From Antedon bifida (lineage: Eukaryota > Echinodermata > Crinoidea > Comatulida > Antedonidae): a stretch of DNA of 64,000 nucleotides. The stretch lies in contig OY727093.1 in the NCBI GenBank assembly GCA_963402885.1, positions 18,894,161 through 18,958,160 on the forward strand, read 5' to 3'. The translations under genes and the position numbers were made by a program. Positions 1-15,100 of this stretch are shown in pieces (position 1 is the first letter of the stretch; each line of letters starts with the position of its first letter). The notes beneath the pieces were generated by a model. It did no database searches. It worked only from the letters and a program-made list of their open reading frames with translations, and was not told the origin of the DNA.

Positions 1-130
1 GTATTACAGATCCATTTGAGTCATTTACTGCAAGTGTACTTTGTTCACTGCTTGTGTCTGGGCCTACATCGCCTTTCTATAAAGCACTAATTGAAGCAAA
101 TATAGGTTCAGATTATGCACCTAATGTTGG
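1..130 (+). CDS. PITRM1: PITRM1 exon (first in window, partial at 5' side)
   Basis: The exon is read from base 3 in frame and encodes ITDPFESFTASVLCSLL and then the SGPTSPFYKALIE block typical of PreP proteases. It ends at GG|GTAAGT in phase 2. The true 5' end of the exon is beyond the window. Confidence 0.95.
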
Positions 131-3100
131 GTAAGTACTTAATTCTATTACAGTAAAAACACTCAATTACAATCCCAAATTTTTATATATAATACTGTAC
201 TGTACTAAATTGCAAGTTCATTTACAAATAATAAAAAAGTGGTTATAACATTGTATACTGTATTGATCAATTATTAAAAAAATAAATAAAAAACTGATTT
301 TTTAAAATGCTTTTAATTGTACAATATATGACATTTTTTTATTAAGATAAACCTATTCCCAAATGAGAAAGTTCAAGTTTAATATCAGATGAAAAAACAA
401 TTTCTTTTTAGTTCCTATGTATGCAATGGAAAGGAACTCTTCTCCTAATCACTTTAGTGTGTGTGTGTATGTATGTGGTCAAACTATCAAAGTTTTCCAA
501 CATTTGTTTTTTTTTGCGATACTATTGCAATTATTGATTTAAAAAAACCTAAATATAGTCTTCCAATCGTATGTCTATGAAGTATATTGTATCATCATCA
601 TAGAGCATATGTTAGTATTAATATAGTACACATAATAACTGTGGTAACATGTACTGTAGTTTACATTATAGCAAATGATTTTTTTTTTCTAGGCTACCCG
701 CCGATACATACTCAACTTTATAAATACCTATTTATATTGATATATTTAATTTCCTCAACAAATAAATATTGAGCTATAATAAGCATTGTATTTGCCTTTT
801 CACCGAAAGTGCGCTTTTTTAGGGCCTTTCCATAAACGTACGTACGTACGTACTTGAACGCAACGCAATAAAAACAAAATACTAAGTGAATGATATCATC
901 GGCAACAACTTGTTATCGTCCTTTAATTACGTGTGTGTTTACCGGAGGGGAAAAGGTATGATCATTTTACTCATTGGTCGCAATTTTCTCGAAAATTAGA
1001 GGTACCATTTATGAATTTTATGTACGAGAGTACCATTTCCGGTCATCTAGGGCGTCATTTAACAAATTTCGCCTCGCCACAGGTCCTGTCGACTGTCCTG
1101 GACAAGCACTCTTTTCCGCCATATGCAAACGCTGACTTGCACGAAGCGCCCTGTTGTGACGCTTTTACTCAAAATAGTATTATTTTGTTCTTCTGAATTT
1201 CAAATTTAACAACATTTACTGAATTAACTATGTTTCCTTGTGATGAAATATTGATCTGAACCACTTACTGTTAAAGTAAAAATAATTGCCTTATTATTTA
1301 CACACCTTCGCATTTGGCACCCAGACTAGTAGTATATGAATCATACAAAATTCATAGACGCAATGTCTATAAGAAATGTTAAAAATAACAATGAAATGCT
1401 GAATAAACCTTAGATTGTTTCGTTTTTGCTCAGTCGTAATTGCATTGTCAGGTAAAGCATCCAAGTTTGTTTAGTTGGCTGAGCAAATGTTGACATCTGG
1501 TGGTGACATAAACTCATCTTTACAATGTCTAAATAGATAATATCAATTGATTCTTCTGCGTTGTCATTATCAAGGGAACAACTATTAGTTGTGTTGTTTA
1601 ACATCCTAATTTCAATGGTAAAACACTCTGTAGAGCTTAATTTAATTTTTATTTTCACTTTCGATTATAAATTTAGATAGATCATGTGCCAGATATTTCA
1701 TTTCATTCTTATGTAGAAAGAGACATTCCAAGGTGTTTGGTTTATTCTCTTCCAATAAAATACAAGCCAAAGATTAAGGCTCCTTCAAGATGGGCTTCAT
1801 TTTGAAGTTTTACATTATGCTGGTAATAAATATCCGTGTTATCTATAACAAGATTCTGTGTTTTATTGTTACATATGTACAAAAACAATTACTGTCTGAT
1901 TTAAATCATTTTTTACTTTTCTTCACTGTATTGCATCATGCAAACTGTGATGACTTAGATAAAAATAATATTCAAAATATTTAACAGGAACAATTTAAAC
2001 ACAAAGAAAAGTAATTACAAAAAATGCACAGTATTCAATAGTGGTTGAATAAAATATTGTGCAATTTTAATAAGTAGGTTTTTTTTTAATGGTACGTTTA
2101 CAATAATCTGCAGTACAAAGAAACAATTATTAGAAGTATGTATTATTATTTCCATGAAGAAATAAGTATCACATGGTATTACATTAAGTATAGTAAAGTT
2201 TAATGTCATACTATCAATGTGGGAAAATGTTTGAATATCACAAAGTTAATTACTCCAAAATAAGCTGGTAATCTTGACTGAAATCAGTCTGTAATTGCAA
2301 GATTTTGCTTTTTTCAATCCTTTACTTATTTAACCATTATACATACATCTTGCAAAATCCTATGATTAAATAATTGAATTCTGCAACATTTCATAGTTAC
2401 ATTGTTATTGTTGTTAGTATTTATATATATTGTACAGTATATCTTTTTTTAAATCTAAATTTAGACTAAACTGAATGGTCATGTTGAATATTTTATTATT
2501 ATGTAATTAAATAATATTGGGCAATGTGGCTTTCATCGGTTGTGGCTTTTCTCATTCTCACAGATTTCCTCATCTTCAAATTAATTAATTAATATTCAGT
2601 ATATCAGCAGGCAGTTTAATTGTTATTATGATCAAACGTCATTTGGAAGCAGTATTGGAATGCATTGCTTTCTCAGCTTTCAACATTACAGTAGACCATT
2701 TGTTTGTTTAGTACATTCACTATATAACAAAATAGCACAAGGTATACTGTTAGACAAAGTGTGGTCACGTACTTTTCTCAACTATTTTTCAAGTTGTTTG
2801 TTTAATCAAAATTCACATTTTTAAATAGATCATTCCAGGCATTTTACAATTTATGTTTATTTTTGCAATTCTGCAATTTAAACAAATATTTCTAGCATAT
2901 TTCTTTTTAAATTATGTTTATGACCCCCAGTGATTGAATTCTACCAGCTGGTACTCCTTTTCAGCTCTCTAGTAGTGTTTAAATGCACTGTAAGCGACAG
3001 CCCAAATTTTGATTTGAATAGAATATAATTTTAATTTACCGTTATATCCAGGACTAATCCCAATGATGCGTAATTAGCCAATCAAATTGCAAGAATACAG

Positions 3101-6100
3101 TCAGGTGTGGTATAAATACTTTATTTTGCTGTTTGTTTATGTTACATAAAATATTAATGGTCATGTATTTACTTTTTTATTAAGATATGATACTTCAACG
3201 AAGGAAGCATCTTTTTCTATTGGATTACAGGGGATTGCAAATGAAGACATCGCAAAGGTGAAAAAAATTATTAAGAAAACCTTCCAACAAGTCGTAAAGT
3301 ATGTATAGTTTAATTCAAATTCATGTACTTTTACTGCTTTTGTCATTTGCCATTTCTTACATTTTCTTAGGAATTAAAACACATTGACAAATATTGTTTA
3401 GTCTGCTTACCAAAGATTTTGTTGTACATGAAACAAAAGCCAACATAAGTAATCTAAATATTATAGATTAACTATTCTAATACAGTACAATAACAGGATT
3501 ATGTGTATTAAACAACTAACTTATAGTCAGTTTACATACAAAAATACATCAGGTCTGTATGCATCTACGCAAACAAAACCATCCCACTTATCATGTTAAA
3601 GAAATAGTTTAACATGCATAAGTGGTATCTGCTAATTTTCTAAATAAAGTTTTTTTTGTGTATGCACATGTCATTCAAATGATGGTTGTTTACTTCCTTT
3701 TTTTTCCGTCAAGCACTCTGGCTCAAACTTTGACTTGCTTGTCACAAAACTTGTAAAATACATACAGTACAACACTAAAAGGGTAAAATGCAAAAAATGC
3801 AAACATTTCATAAAAGGCTTAAACAATTGGCAAGTAGTAAAAAAATCATAAAATAGTTAGAAAACAGTGTCATATTAAAATTGGATAAGAATATGTATGT
3901 ATTTGTTTTAAACTGGTTTAATACTGGAAAAGGTACCTCCATGTCTAAAATAGTGGCACTGTAGCTTGTTGTTTCCTTACCAGTCCCAACATCCAGGGTT
4001 CAAATCTCTGTACAAAGGAAATACTTTCTGAAAGGGACTAGATGTGTGAGCATTTTGTCGACATTGGAAATGATGGTAACTAGTCGTGGTTACTCATTTT
4101 TAGCTGTATAGGAACCAGTATGCGCGAGCACTTATATGGAAACATCATTTCCGAAAAATATAGAACATGGGCAACTGAAAGCAACTGAGAGGAACTTTTA
4201 TGTTGACATTTTTTGTGTGCCGGTCAGTTGCGTTTAGTGCTTAGAGCGCTTATATATTAACATATCTAATTCACACAGCTTTGTTGAATCTTGCATTAAT
4301 GTTGTACATAGAGTACAATTGTTATTTTACTTTCATTACATATTCTTCAGTACTTGTATGTAGTTTTCAGGTTGGTACAACATTATAAAGAACATTAATG
4401 TTACCATGTATATTGGTTATTGTACTTTCATTACATACCCTTTCATTAAGTTTTTTCATAAAGAAGGAAACGAGAAGTATTTACATTTTATTCTGATTAA
4501 TGACACTAAATGGATAACATTATTTATGTGAGTTCATTTGTTGCATATACATCTATGTTTAAATACTCTTTGTACTTTTAGAGAAGGTTTTGAGGATCAG
4601 AGAATTGAAGCTATACTACACAAGATTGAATTATCTCAGAAACATCAAACAACCACCTTTGGACTAGGACTGATGATGGTAAGTAATAGTAAGAACAAAT
4701 TTACAGAAAGTAATTTTTCAACTACATACAAGCTAGGCTACAAAAGTTTCCCAACAATTCAGTTGAAATGAAAAATTAATCTTAAATATTTTTAGCCAAA
4801 ACGAATACTACTATGTTCATGAAATATTTTAGGTTTTTTGACAGATGTTTAAATACATACAGTATTTCAACTTTTTTAACCACCACATACGGGTTCATCC
4901 TATTTTATATGCCTGCAATACATACATCAACCTTCTTGTGTTTAGCGCAAATGTAAAAATAATAGTTTTATAGTGGAGTAGTAGTATTAGTGGTTAAGGG
5001 CCTCTTCAGACCAACAGAGTTATGCTTTCATATTGTACACTGCGTACAACTCCATAGGTCTGAACCAGGAAAAGATTAGTGGAAGCCACCTATGACAGCT
5101 TAAGGTACAAGATTAGTGAGCAAGTGAGCTTATGATACGAAAGCCATGCATTAACAATTTTGACCTCCAATTTCACTCTTGCATGTTCGTCATTAATCTG
5201 TGATACTTCAGTTTCTAACAAAAGCGTTAGTTAAGCGAGTCTCCCTAACCCTTTGCCGATCACCTTGCTTGCGATACGCTCCATGGATCTGAATAAACCT
5301 TAACATGCTTGCCTTGCAATCACAAATGTTTCTACTCCTCTCCCAAGCTTCAAATAAGACTTCATAGTATAGTAAGTTTCTCCATCATGTAATTGTCAAA
5401 TTTGTTACTGCTGGATGTGCTTGAAATAATAATATACACAAAAAAATGGCAAGAAAAATCAGTTTAAGTACACAGTTGCAATGTTGTTTGTTTTTAGATT
5501 ATTTACTGTTAACATACTATGTTCAGCAGTGCTTGCCAAGAAATATATACATTACTGTCGTTTCCCCCTTATTGCTCAAAATTTCCCACAATATAGTAAA
5601 AATAAATGTTATAATGTAATGGAAATCGAAACTTAGCACTTGACATTGTTATCGATATTCTAAATATAGTGTAGACAGACAGGAAAAAGGAATACTAAAT
5701 AGTGTAATTTGTTGATTTAGAAACTGTTCCCACTCACATGTAACTTCAGGAGTTTGACGTCAATTTTTTCATGGTAATTTTTGTATACAATATCATCGTC
5801 ATTGATTTGTCCAGGTACAGTTGCTAAATATGAGTGATTCAGTCTTATATTAAACAAGATGGATTATTAACAAATTTGTAGACTAACAAAGTATCAATAT
5901 CAAATGTGAACATAAGGTACATCTGGCAATGGATACCTCATTTTACGGTATAGTGCATTTGATGGTACGTTTTATATATTTTAACATTTATCCATCAATT
6001 AATCAAAATAACATACAAAAAATAACATATCTTCTAAAAATCATTAATAGAAAATTGATAATTGAATGATATTTTAATATCTACTCCAAAGTTGCTTTGC

Positions 6101-9100
6101 ATTAAGGAGCTAATTATGAATTCATTGTAAGTTATATGGAGGACGACGGGTTCTAGATCCAGAATTAATTTTGATTTTTGTTCTCAAATTTACTTGTATA
6201 AAGTAAAATCAGAATAGGGCAAACATCTGACCAATTAATTTGGGGGACAGTATATCTTTAAAAATTGTGTTCGTTTCTTTGTGAATTTACATCCTTTTGT
6301 TTCAGCTTTTAAAAACTTTAAAATTTACCATTATATTTACTTTGAAATTAGAGAAAACTTGGACAAATTTCATCTGGTTTTGAGAATGAAACCTGTCAGG
6401 TTTAGAAATGTTCTGTAAGTTCACTTATAATTGTTTTGGTTGTTACAAAAAGAAATCTTTGTTATATCTTTAAAAGTTGAATTGGATTTTAATTTTTAAC
6501 ATACTCAACTTTTAATGATGGTTATTTCAATTCAATCTTTTATTTTGGAATCCAATTTTCCATTTTGGAGTACAATATGACACACTCTCATCTGACTCAG
6601 GATATTATTCCACCTGGAGAGCATCCCTCTCATATAATACGTTGTTTAGTTTAGTTTTGATGGGTAAGTTTAGGTGGTGTGTGCCTTTTTAACCCCATTT
6701 CAACGAATCCAGTCGGTTTTTAAATGTGTTGGTGGTTTCGGAAATGACGACTTCATTTGGCAAACTATTCCAATTCATAAGATTGTAAAGGTAAATGTTT
6801 AGTTTTTGATTTGATTTGATTTTATTCAGTGTCAACATAAGATTACAAGACAATATGAATACAAATAATTTACAAGCAAATACATTAAATAAGAAACCAA
6901 GAGTCCAGAGAACCAAGAGGTGGAGGCATAGTCTTGGTGGTTTTGGATGAGGTCATTAGATAATAATTTTCTGGTCCTTAGAAATTTAATGTGACCATTT
7001 GTTTTTTTTAATAACAGAATAGGCCATGGATGTACCGTTAAAATTATTATCAAGTATGCAACCAAGATATTTAACATAAGATCTATTTACAACTTTTTTG
7101 TTGTCAATTTTTGGCTTTGAGTCGCTTATGGAATCCAAAGAGTATGGTTTCAGTTTTTGCAGGGTGAATAGATAATTTGTTATCGATAAACATTGATTAC
7201 AGCTTTCAAGATTTCGGGTAAGCCAATCTAAAATTCTCTTGGTGTCTTTCCCATAAACGATCAGAGCTGTATCATCAGCATACATTTCAATCTGATTTCT
7301 TTAATAGGAGCAATTTCATCAATAACTTTGAGAAATAAACGTTTAAGTTCTTCCCATGCATGATTTACATTAGTGCTATTGACAATATCAGCCCAGTCAA
7401 TTCTTTGTTTGTTTGTTAAAACTTTACTATAATGTCGGGTAGATCAAATTTTAATTGTATTGTGGGCATTGGACTTAAATCTAGAGACTTTCCTAGTACA
7501 ATATATAGCAAGATGATCACTCATGCCTATATTAAGTGTACCAGATTGGGTCACTCTATCGGTTGAGTTACACAGAATATGATCTAAAGATGATGAGGAA
7601 GTTTTACCAATTCGTGTAATAGAAGTATAATTTGAGTTAGACCATACACGTTAAGTAAACCTTTATACCTATTAAGGAGATTTGAGCATTGACGATTGAA
7701 ATATATGGTGGTATCCTCAAGAAAGTGGGACAAGACAGGTTCAAATTTTTCAAGGAATTTATTATCTTTGGGCGGTCAGTTAAAACAGCCGACTGATAGG
7801 TTTAGATTTTGGAAAAAAGAGGTCAACCATCACAAGCACAAAATCACCTGGACAAAAATGACAATTAAAAGCAAGCTCATTTCTTATAAAAATACAGACG
7901 CCACCCCCATGTCTGGACCGGTCTTTACGTTGAATATCATAGCCTTCAATGTTCACTTCTGAGTCCGGTACTTTTTTATCGAGCCAAGTTTCAGATATAC
8001 CAATAACGGAAGCTGTAGATCGTGAGGCAAACAGACGGAGCTTGAGTCATATTAAATCAAATTCTGTCGTTGGTACACTAAAATCTGTACTTAAATTGAA
8101 CTAACAAATAATTGCCAAAGGGAAATATGAGATCTGTATCAGTTTATACTATATCCAATTGATTTTTCTTCACGTCATAATTAAACTAAATGTGACTGGA
8201 CATCTAGATCTATAATTGAGGATTAGGGGGATGGAAATTAGAAGATTTGAATTAATCCCAATTAATTGAGTTAACTGCCAATTGACGATCATCTGCTGAC
8301 TCATATTTTTTGTCCCCCGGGATGTAATAATATCAATAAATATATTTGTAATTGAAATTGAAAGTATATATGCCGGGCAGTTTCCAAATTATACAGGTTT
8401 TGGAAGTTTGTATATAAGTTATAGTTTCCTGTGGCCCAGATTGCATAATCATTGATTGTCATAAAATGAACTGATGTAGATTGTCTGTCCCATATGTGGT
8501 TGTACTGTATGTAAGTACGGCAGGGGATAAGCAAGTATTAATAAGGGCTCACTGTCACATAGCCGCAACTACAGCTTTTCCGGACATGTAAATTATTTGA
8601 ACCACGGTGAACGACGGGAAATAGCCACAACTGTACAACTCAATAATGTGTAAAAGTAAATTTAATAATAACGTTTGACAAAAAAATTCTTTTCTTCCCT
8701 AAATCCCAACCAAAAAAAATCCCCACAAAAACAACCCCCAACCAAATTCTCAAGCAATAATCAACCCCTAACAATATCCCTATTCCCAACACAACTATAA
8801 TTCCCCAAACTACTTCCCAATCTTTCCAGACAAAATGTCAACATTTTTTTTTTATCATCAAACAACTCCCAGAAACAAGTACATTACAGTAATACCCCAG
8901 AATGAATAATTAAACAAGAAATCCACAATATCGTTACTTCTTTTCCTCTTCCATCTCTGTTTGTTTAAAATGTTTCTGCAACTGTTGAACAGCTCCCATG
9001 CCTATGCTCCTGTTCTGCTGTTATCACCAATAATTAATATTTACAACCTGCAACTAATTTACTGCAATTAATGTTGCTGGCATATAAATAAGTCAAAGAT

Positions 9101-12100
9101 AAAAGTTAAAATGTTTCTTGATACTGTTCTGCAATTCAACAATCTGCTCCTCCTACCATCATCTCTTTCTCTCATTCCCGCATACAATTACTCTCCAATT
9201 TAAACAAAGGTCTTAATACTTCATGTATGAAGCAACTACTCTGCTTTTGTAACAGTTATTCCTTTCTTCAATTTCCATATACAAACAATTTGATCTCCCA
9301 TAATCTCAACAATTCAAAGTTCTCAATTTCAAGTACAGCCTTATAGTATTACTTCCAACTCACTATTTCTTTTACTTTGTAACTATATATCAATTTATTT
9401 CCTTTAGGCTTGAGCTTTACATCACCATAACACAATTACTTTCTTCTCCTGTACGCCTTAGTTTCCCATATCAACAATTTCCTCCTATCCTTTCCTTGCT
9501 TAACATAGCCCTCCTTCTCTGTCTCGTATCATTTTTTATCTCCCTCAAAAATCCCTCAATTGTAAACATACAACCACCTTATCCTTCTCCACCAATCAGC
9601 AACTCACACCCTGATTTAACTCTTATACTTCTCCACCAATCAGAGGTCTCCATACCAACCTTCTCTGCAACACAATACTCTGCTGCACTGGCTTCACACA
9701 ATTGCTTTCTAAAACAAAAGAAAGGTTCAAATATTGAAAACAAAGGAAAAGTAAAATTAGACTAGCACAATATTATACAGATATTGACTGCTTAGAGGTT
9801 AAATATAAGATTTGACATCCCTGAGGAAATGATATTATGTTTGAGGGAATATTTCCCGAGAACATAATATCATTCCCGAGTGGATGTCAAATCTTATATT
9901 TTACCGATATATAAGTTGAATGTCTGCTGGGTCGGGTGTAGCTAGGCCTCCTTTATGTAATACGCCTGCCTAGTTAGGCGTTGCATTCACCTTACCTTGC
10001 GAAGAATAGTATACAGATAATTACTAATTAATGATTCCTTGGCAATAAAATATTCACTTAGGCCTAGGTCGTTTAAATTAACAGAAGAATTTCCATCAAT
10101 AAGCCTACGTTAATAATAATAATATTATTATCAGGTAGGCCGAATAAATAATAATTTTTCTTCTTCAAGGAGCTGAATCACCGGATGTTCAGCGCGTCGC
10201 GCATACCGAGTTACTACTGTGAGTATTAACTAATAACAAATGAGGGTGCTATGTATGCATAGTTTAAATAGTTTAGTTGATTAATTTCTTCAATTAAGTT
10301 GCGTAGCGCGGCGTGTAAAACGTTGTAATGGTGTGGACAAATCGTCGCAAGTTCAAGTCTCAGTAGATGACTTTTGTTTATTTATCGCCAAACTTGAGTG
10401 TTGCCACATGAAAATTACACAGTCAATATCATCATACTCGAGAATTTGCTGGATTTTATATGTTTAATGACAGGGACACAATAATTATGCGAAAATTACT
10501 CAGTCAATATCATCGTACTCGAGGATATATACAATTTACGATCCTTGCAGCGGTAGTCATGTGATGCAGTTTCAACCAATCACGTTGACGTATTTACATA
10601 GGCTATGTAATATATATATATATGTCACTTGTGACACTAACTTTTATCCTTTTTTAGGTTTATAAACAAATTATAAAAGAATTGTATTTGTATCAAGAAT
10701 TCTAAATTATTTATAATTTCTAGTGTCCTAAGTATTTATTTGTAACACTGTTATTCCTAAACACCCTCATGAACAATAAATGCTCGGGACGTTTATTCAA
10801 ATAAATACAGTGTTGATATTTTTATTTGAAAGGTTAACAGTATCAACAGAAGGCTAGTTTACTATCTCTAAATCTCTTTTCACATCAATGGAATTTCTAT
10901 TGGAAAGATATTTGACAAAGAACAGTAATTGTAGTAACTTTGGGAAATTCAATAAAAAAAAATATTTATTACTCTATGCATGATTGGTGAGAAATTAAAT
11001 GGCAATAGCACTAGTTTTCAATTGTATGCGCCAACAGAGATCAAATTAATAAACCCTCATCTTTCAGTTTATTAATTCATGAAGCGGGGGCATTCATTTA
11101 GAAATGATAAAGATGGTGAAATCTGTGAGAATGTGAAAAAGCCACAGCAACCAAAACTAATGAATTATAAATAAAAGGTGGTCAAACAGAATCAAGGATA
11201 GAAATAATAACAGCTTGTGCAGTTGAGCACATGTTATCATGGGAAAGTTAGATATTCAGGAAATTAAAAAACCCAGGGAATTGGAAAACTTTCCTGCTAC
11301 TTTATTAACATTTTAGTAGCACTTTATGTCATTACTATGTTCTGCAATATTAAATTTCCGCCTTTTAAAATTTTAAATAGTTTCACTATCCTATTTAACC
11401 AATCATATTGATTTATCTAGTAAGGTATGAAAAATGAAGAAGCATACATTTGTACTTATAATTATGATTATGATTAGATTAAGTGAGTCATTATATAATT
11501 TAATTGTCTGGGGAGGGATTGCAGTATATAAATAGAGGAGACCTTGACTCTTTTAGAATTAACTCGGATATTGTAAAATGAACCCTGATACAGACCCTAA
11601 TAGATATTGTAAAAGGTACCCTGATACAGACCCTAATAGATATAGTAAAAGGTACCCTGATACAGACCCTAATAGATATAGTAAAAGGTACCCTGATACA
11701 GACCCTAATAGATATTGTAAAAGGTACCCTGATACAGACCCTAATAGATATAGTAAAAGGTACCCTGATACAGACCCTAATAGATATAGTAAAAGGTACC
11801 CTGATACAGACCCTAATAGATATAGTAAAAGGTACCCTGATACAGACCCTAATAGATATAGTAAAAGGTACCCTGATACAGACCCTAATAGATATTGTAA
11901 AAGGTACCCTGATACAGACCCTAATAGATATTGTAAAAGGTACCCTGATACAGACCCTAATAGATATTGTAAAAGGTACCCTGATACAGACCCTAATAGA
12001 TATTGTAAAAGGTACCCTGATACAGACCCTAATAGATATTGTAAAAGGTACCCTGATACTGACCCTAATAGATATAGTAAAAGGTACCCTGATACAGACC

Positions 12101-15100
12101 CTAATAGATATAGTAAAAGGTACCCTGATACAGACCCTAATAGATATAGTAAAAGGTACCCTGATACAGACCCTAATAGATATAGTAAAAGGTACCCTGA
12201 TACAGACCCTAATAGATATAGTAAAAGGTACCCTGATAAGACCCTAATAGATATAGTAAAAGGTACCCTGATACAGACCCTAATATATATTGTAAAAGGT
12301 ACCCTGATACAGACCCTAATAGATATTGTTATATACTGGCCACAGGTACCACAATAAGTTAAACCTCCTGTTAGACCCCTTCCGTTAATGGACACTTATC
12401 ATATACATAATGGACATTTCTACACTATTTTCAACTTGGCCCTGCCTCATTAAAAATAGATCAGTCAATTTTTCAACTTGTGAAATATTCTCACCATCCA
12501 ACTCATAAACATTCATTATTTGTATACTAATAAACGGCATCAGTATCAATTTTTTAACTTGCAGAATTAAATCAATATTTACAAATTTGATGCAGTACTA
12601 ATACATTTGGAAAAACAACTCAATGCCTGTAATAATAATTCAATAACAAATGAAACAAATAATTGATTATGAATATTAGCCCTCTAGTATCTCACTGCTA
12701 GGCAATATGTGATTGAGAATTTAGGGTTTTAGAATGATGACTTGGATGCAGTGCAATGTCATAGCACACAACACAAGTGAGTTTATAAATCACAAGTGAC
12801 AGTTTTGATGATCCATCGCATTGTGATTGGTTAAATTACTTGTGACGTACTTTACATTCAAGTTGCGTCCAAGTGGGAAGCAGCTTAAAGATTCAGAATA
12901 TTTCTGGCTTTGGTAGCTTTTAGGTTCACGGATTAGTTTCCTAATGCTTAACAAATCTTTAAAAAAAAAAAACAATCTCATTAAAATTGATTGATCAATA
13001 GATGTTTGGTATTTATTTCAGTCTGCAATGTTAATTTTTGCCTATAGATCTATCATAAGTTTGTATATTACAAACATGATAAAACAACTATGTATGTATG
13101 TAGTTTAGAAATAAAGTTTTTAAAGACTCTTAGAAGGCTGAAAAGAATGTTTGTTTAGGCCTACAGGTAATACTAGCTATTGTGGTCTTTGCTTTGTTTT
13201 ATGATAAATCAATTAATATATATTTTAAGTACTAAAAATGATAGTTCCTTGGGAAAAACCTGAAGGACTAGCATCTCCTCTTATCCTGAATCAAATTATG
13301 TTTTGGTATTTAAAGTGTACACTGTCAGGTATAACATTTTAGCCTTGAGATATGTTTTGTGTGTTGAGAAGACATTAGTAAATAAACATGTTCCACTTTA
13401 ATATTAGTGTTTAGCATCAATGGTTGTGAACATGAAATTTGAGCAATGTTTAGTATATTGATAGGTAAGGTTGAAATAATTTCTACAATCATTATTGTGT
13501 GTACACCTGTTCCATTTAGACCTACAGTATCCACACAGCTGCAAACAAATAATGATAATTTGTACTGAATACAACTTGGTACAGGAACTCGTTGAGCGTA
13601 AATTAATCAAATTACATTAAATTTTCCATAAAACACATGCATATATTCTTTTGCTGATAGGCACAACCAGCGGTGCATGCGACTATACAAAGATTCACAT
13701 TAAAATGTGAATTCAGGCAGATAACTTCTATCGCGATATCACACCTTTGAATCTGCGAATTAAAGAATGATTCTTTTTTTTATGATAGAATTGAAATTAC
13801 TATTGAATTGACATTACTATTGATTAGTGATGCTGATCATCTAGAGAAGTTGCTGTGATTTTATTATTTCATGCAAGTGAACCATAGTTTGTTGTTGATG
13901 AAGTGTTTGTTGGCTTGTGTTTCAGTGCGAGTTCACCTCATCTCGACCCAGTGTTGAATTTAGGTCAAATTGAGACGTTTTGTTTTCCACAGCTAAAAAT
14001 TGCTCCACATAAACCGTAAAACCGTTTTTAGCGACCAGTATAAATTGAAATCTTCTTCTTTTGAATTCTTCTGTTTTTAAGATTGATTCTTTTGTGTATT
14101 TTTGTTTGTGAATCCATTTTGTACTGGAATTAAAACAAATTTTTGAAAAGGAACGTCTTAAAACTGTTTTCTCCTGCTGAATAGAAACATGCGCAAAGTC
14201 ATGTGTTTTACAAACAAATGTATTTAAAGAAGAGAAAAGTTATTAAAACAGTTTCTATATTTCCACATTTTAAAAGGATTATAAATATAAAATAATTAGA
14301 ATTTATATATATATATATATATTCATTTTAATCTTTACAATGATGGTTTTTGTTTTAAAAGTTCTTTATTGAAATTATTATAACACAACATCCTTAAAAC
14401 TAGGACATAATTTGGTGTGGGTGTTAGTGTTGGCGAATCTGTAAACATGAAATTGATTTAGTTAATAGTTGAATTATTTGTATCAGTTTATAAAAGAAAT
14501 TTTCATCTATTTTTACCTACAATGACAATTGATGGATATCAAACAAATTTGGAAAATTTTAAGAGTTAATTAAATAAATGTAATTATATGAGTGGGCAGT
14601 CATTAGTAAATGAGATGTTGTTTTAATTCTTATTTTATCTGTTATATGATCAAATTAAGTAGGCCACCAGGTGACTTGTCTTTATTAAAATTGTCTAATA
14701 AATCGTTTTGATTTAGTATATTTGTTTCCAATTTGTCCCAAGTATCATTAGAATTGCTTGAATACACATAAAAATTGGTCTTGGAAATAAGTATTATACT
14801 GAGATTGTATATTGTACTTATTTATTTTCTTAAAGATATAGTTTCCCCCTAAACATTTTTTTCCCCAATTTTGTTGTTGAATATGTCATTTTAATGTCAA
14901 GTAATAGTTATTCACTTGACCAAAAACTGGAAAAAAAAAATTATTACCTGAAAAAAATTTAATTTTAAGCAAAAAATACTTAAATTGTCTGTCAGACAAT
15001 GATTTTTAGTTAAAATTAACCATTTCTTTTGTGTTTTTTTTATAAGTAAAATCATTATTATTTTAATATAATAATTTTTTTTTTTTAAACAGAGGTGAAT

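Noticed and set aside
3945-4060. Functional tRNA gene
   Set aside because: Only the box B is good; the acceptor stem and anticodon arm cannot be folded convincingly by eye, so it is treated as a SINE head.
11559-12395. Minus-strand 278-codon frame repeating a hydrophobic YLLGSVSGYLL-type unit as a membrane protein
   Set aside because: It is the mirror of the same 36-bp minisatellite; openness on both strands follows from the 36-bp unit, not from selection.
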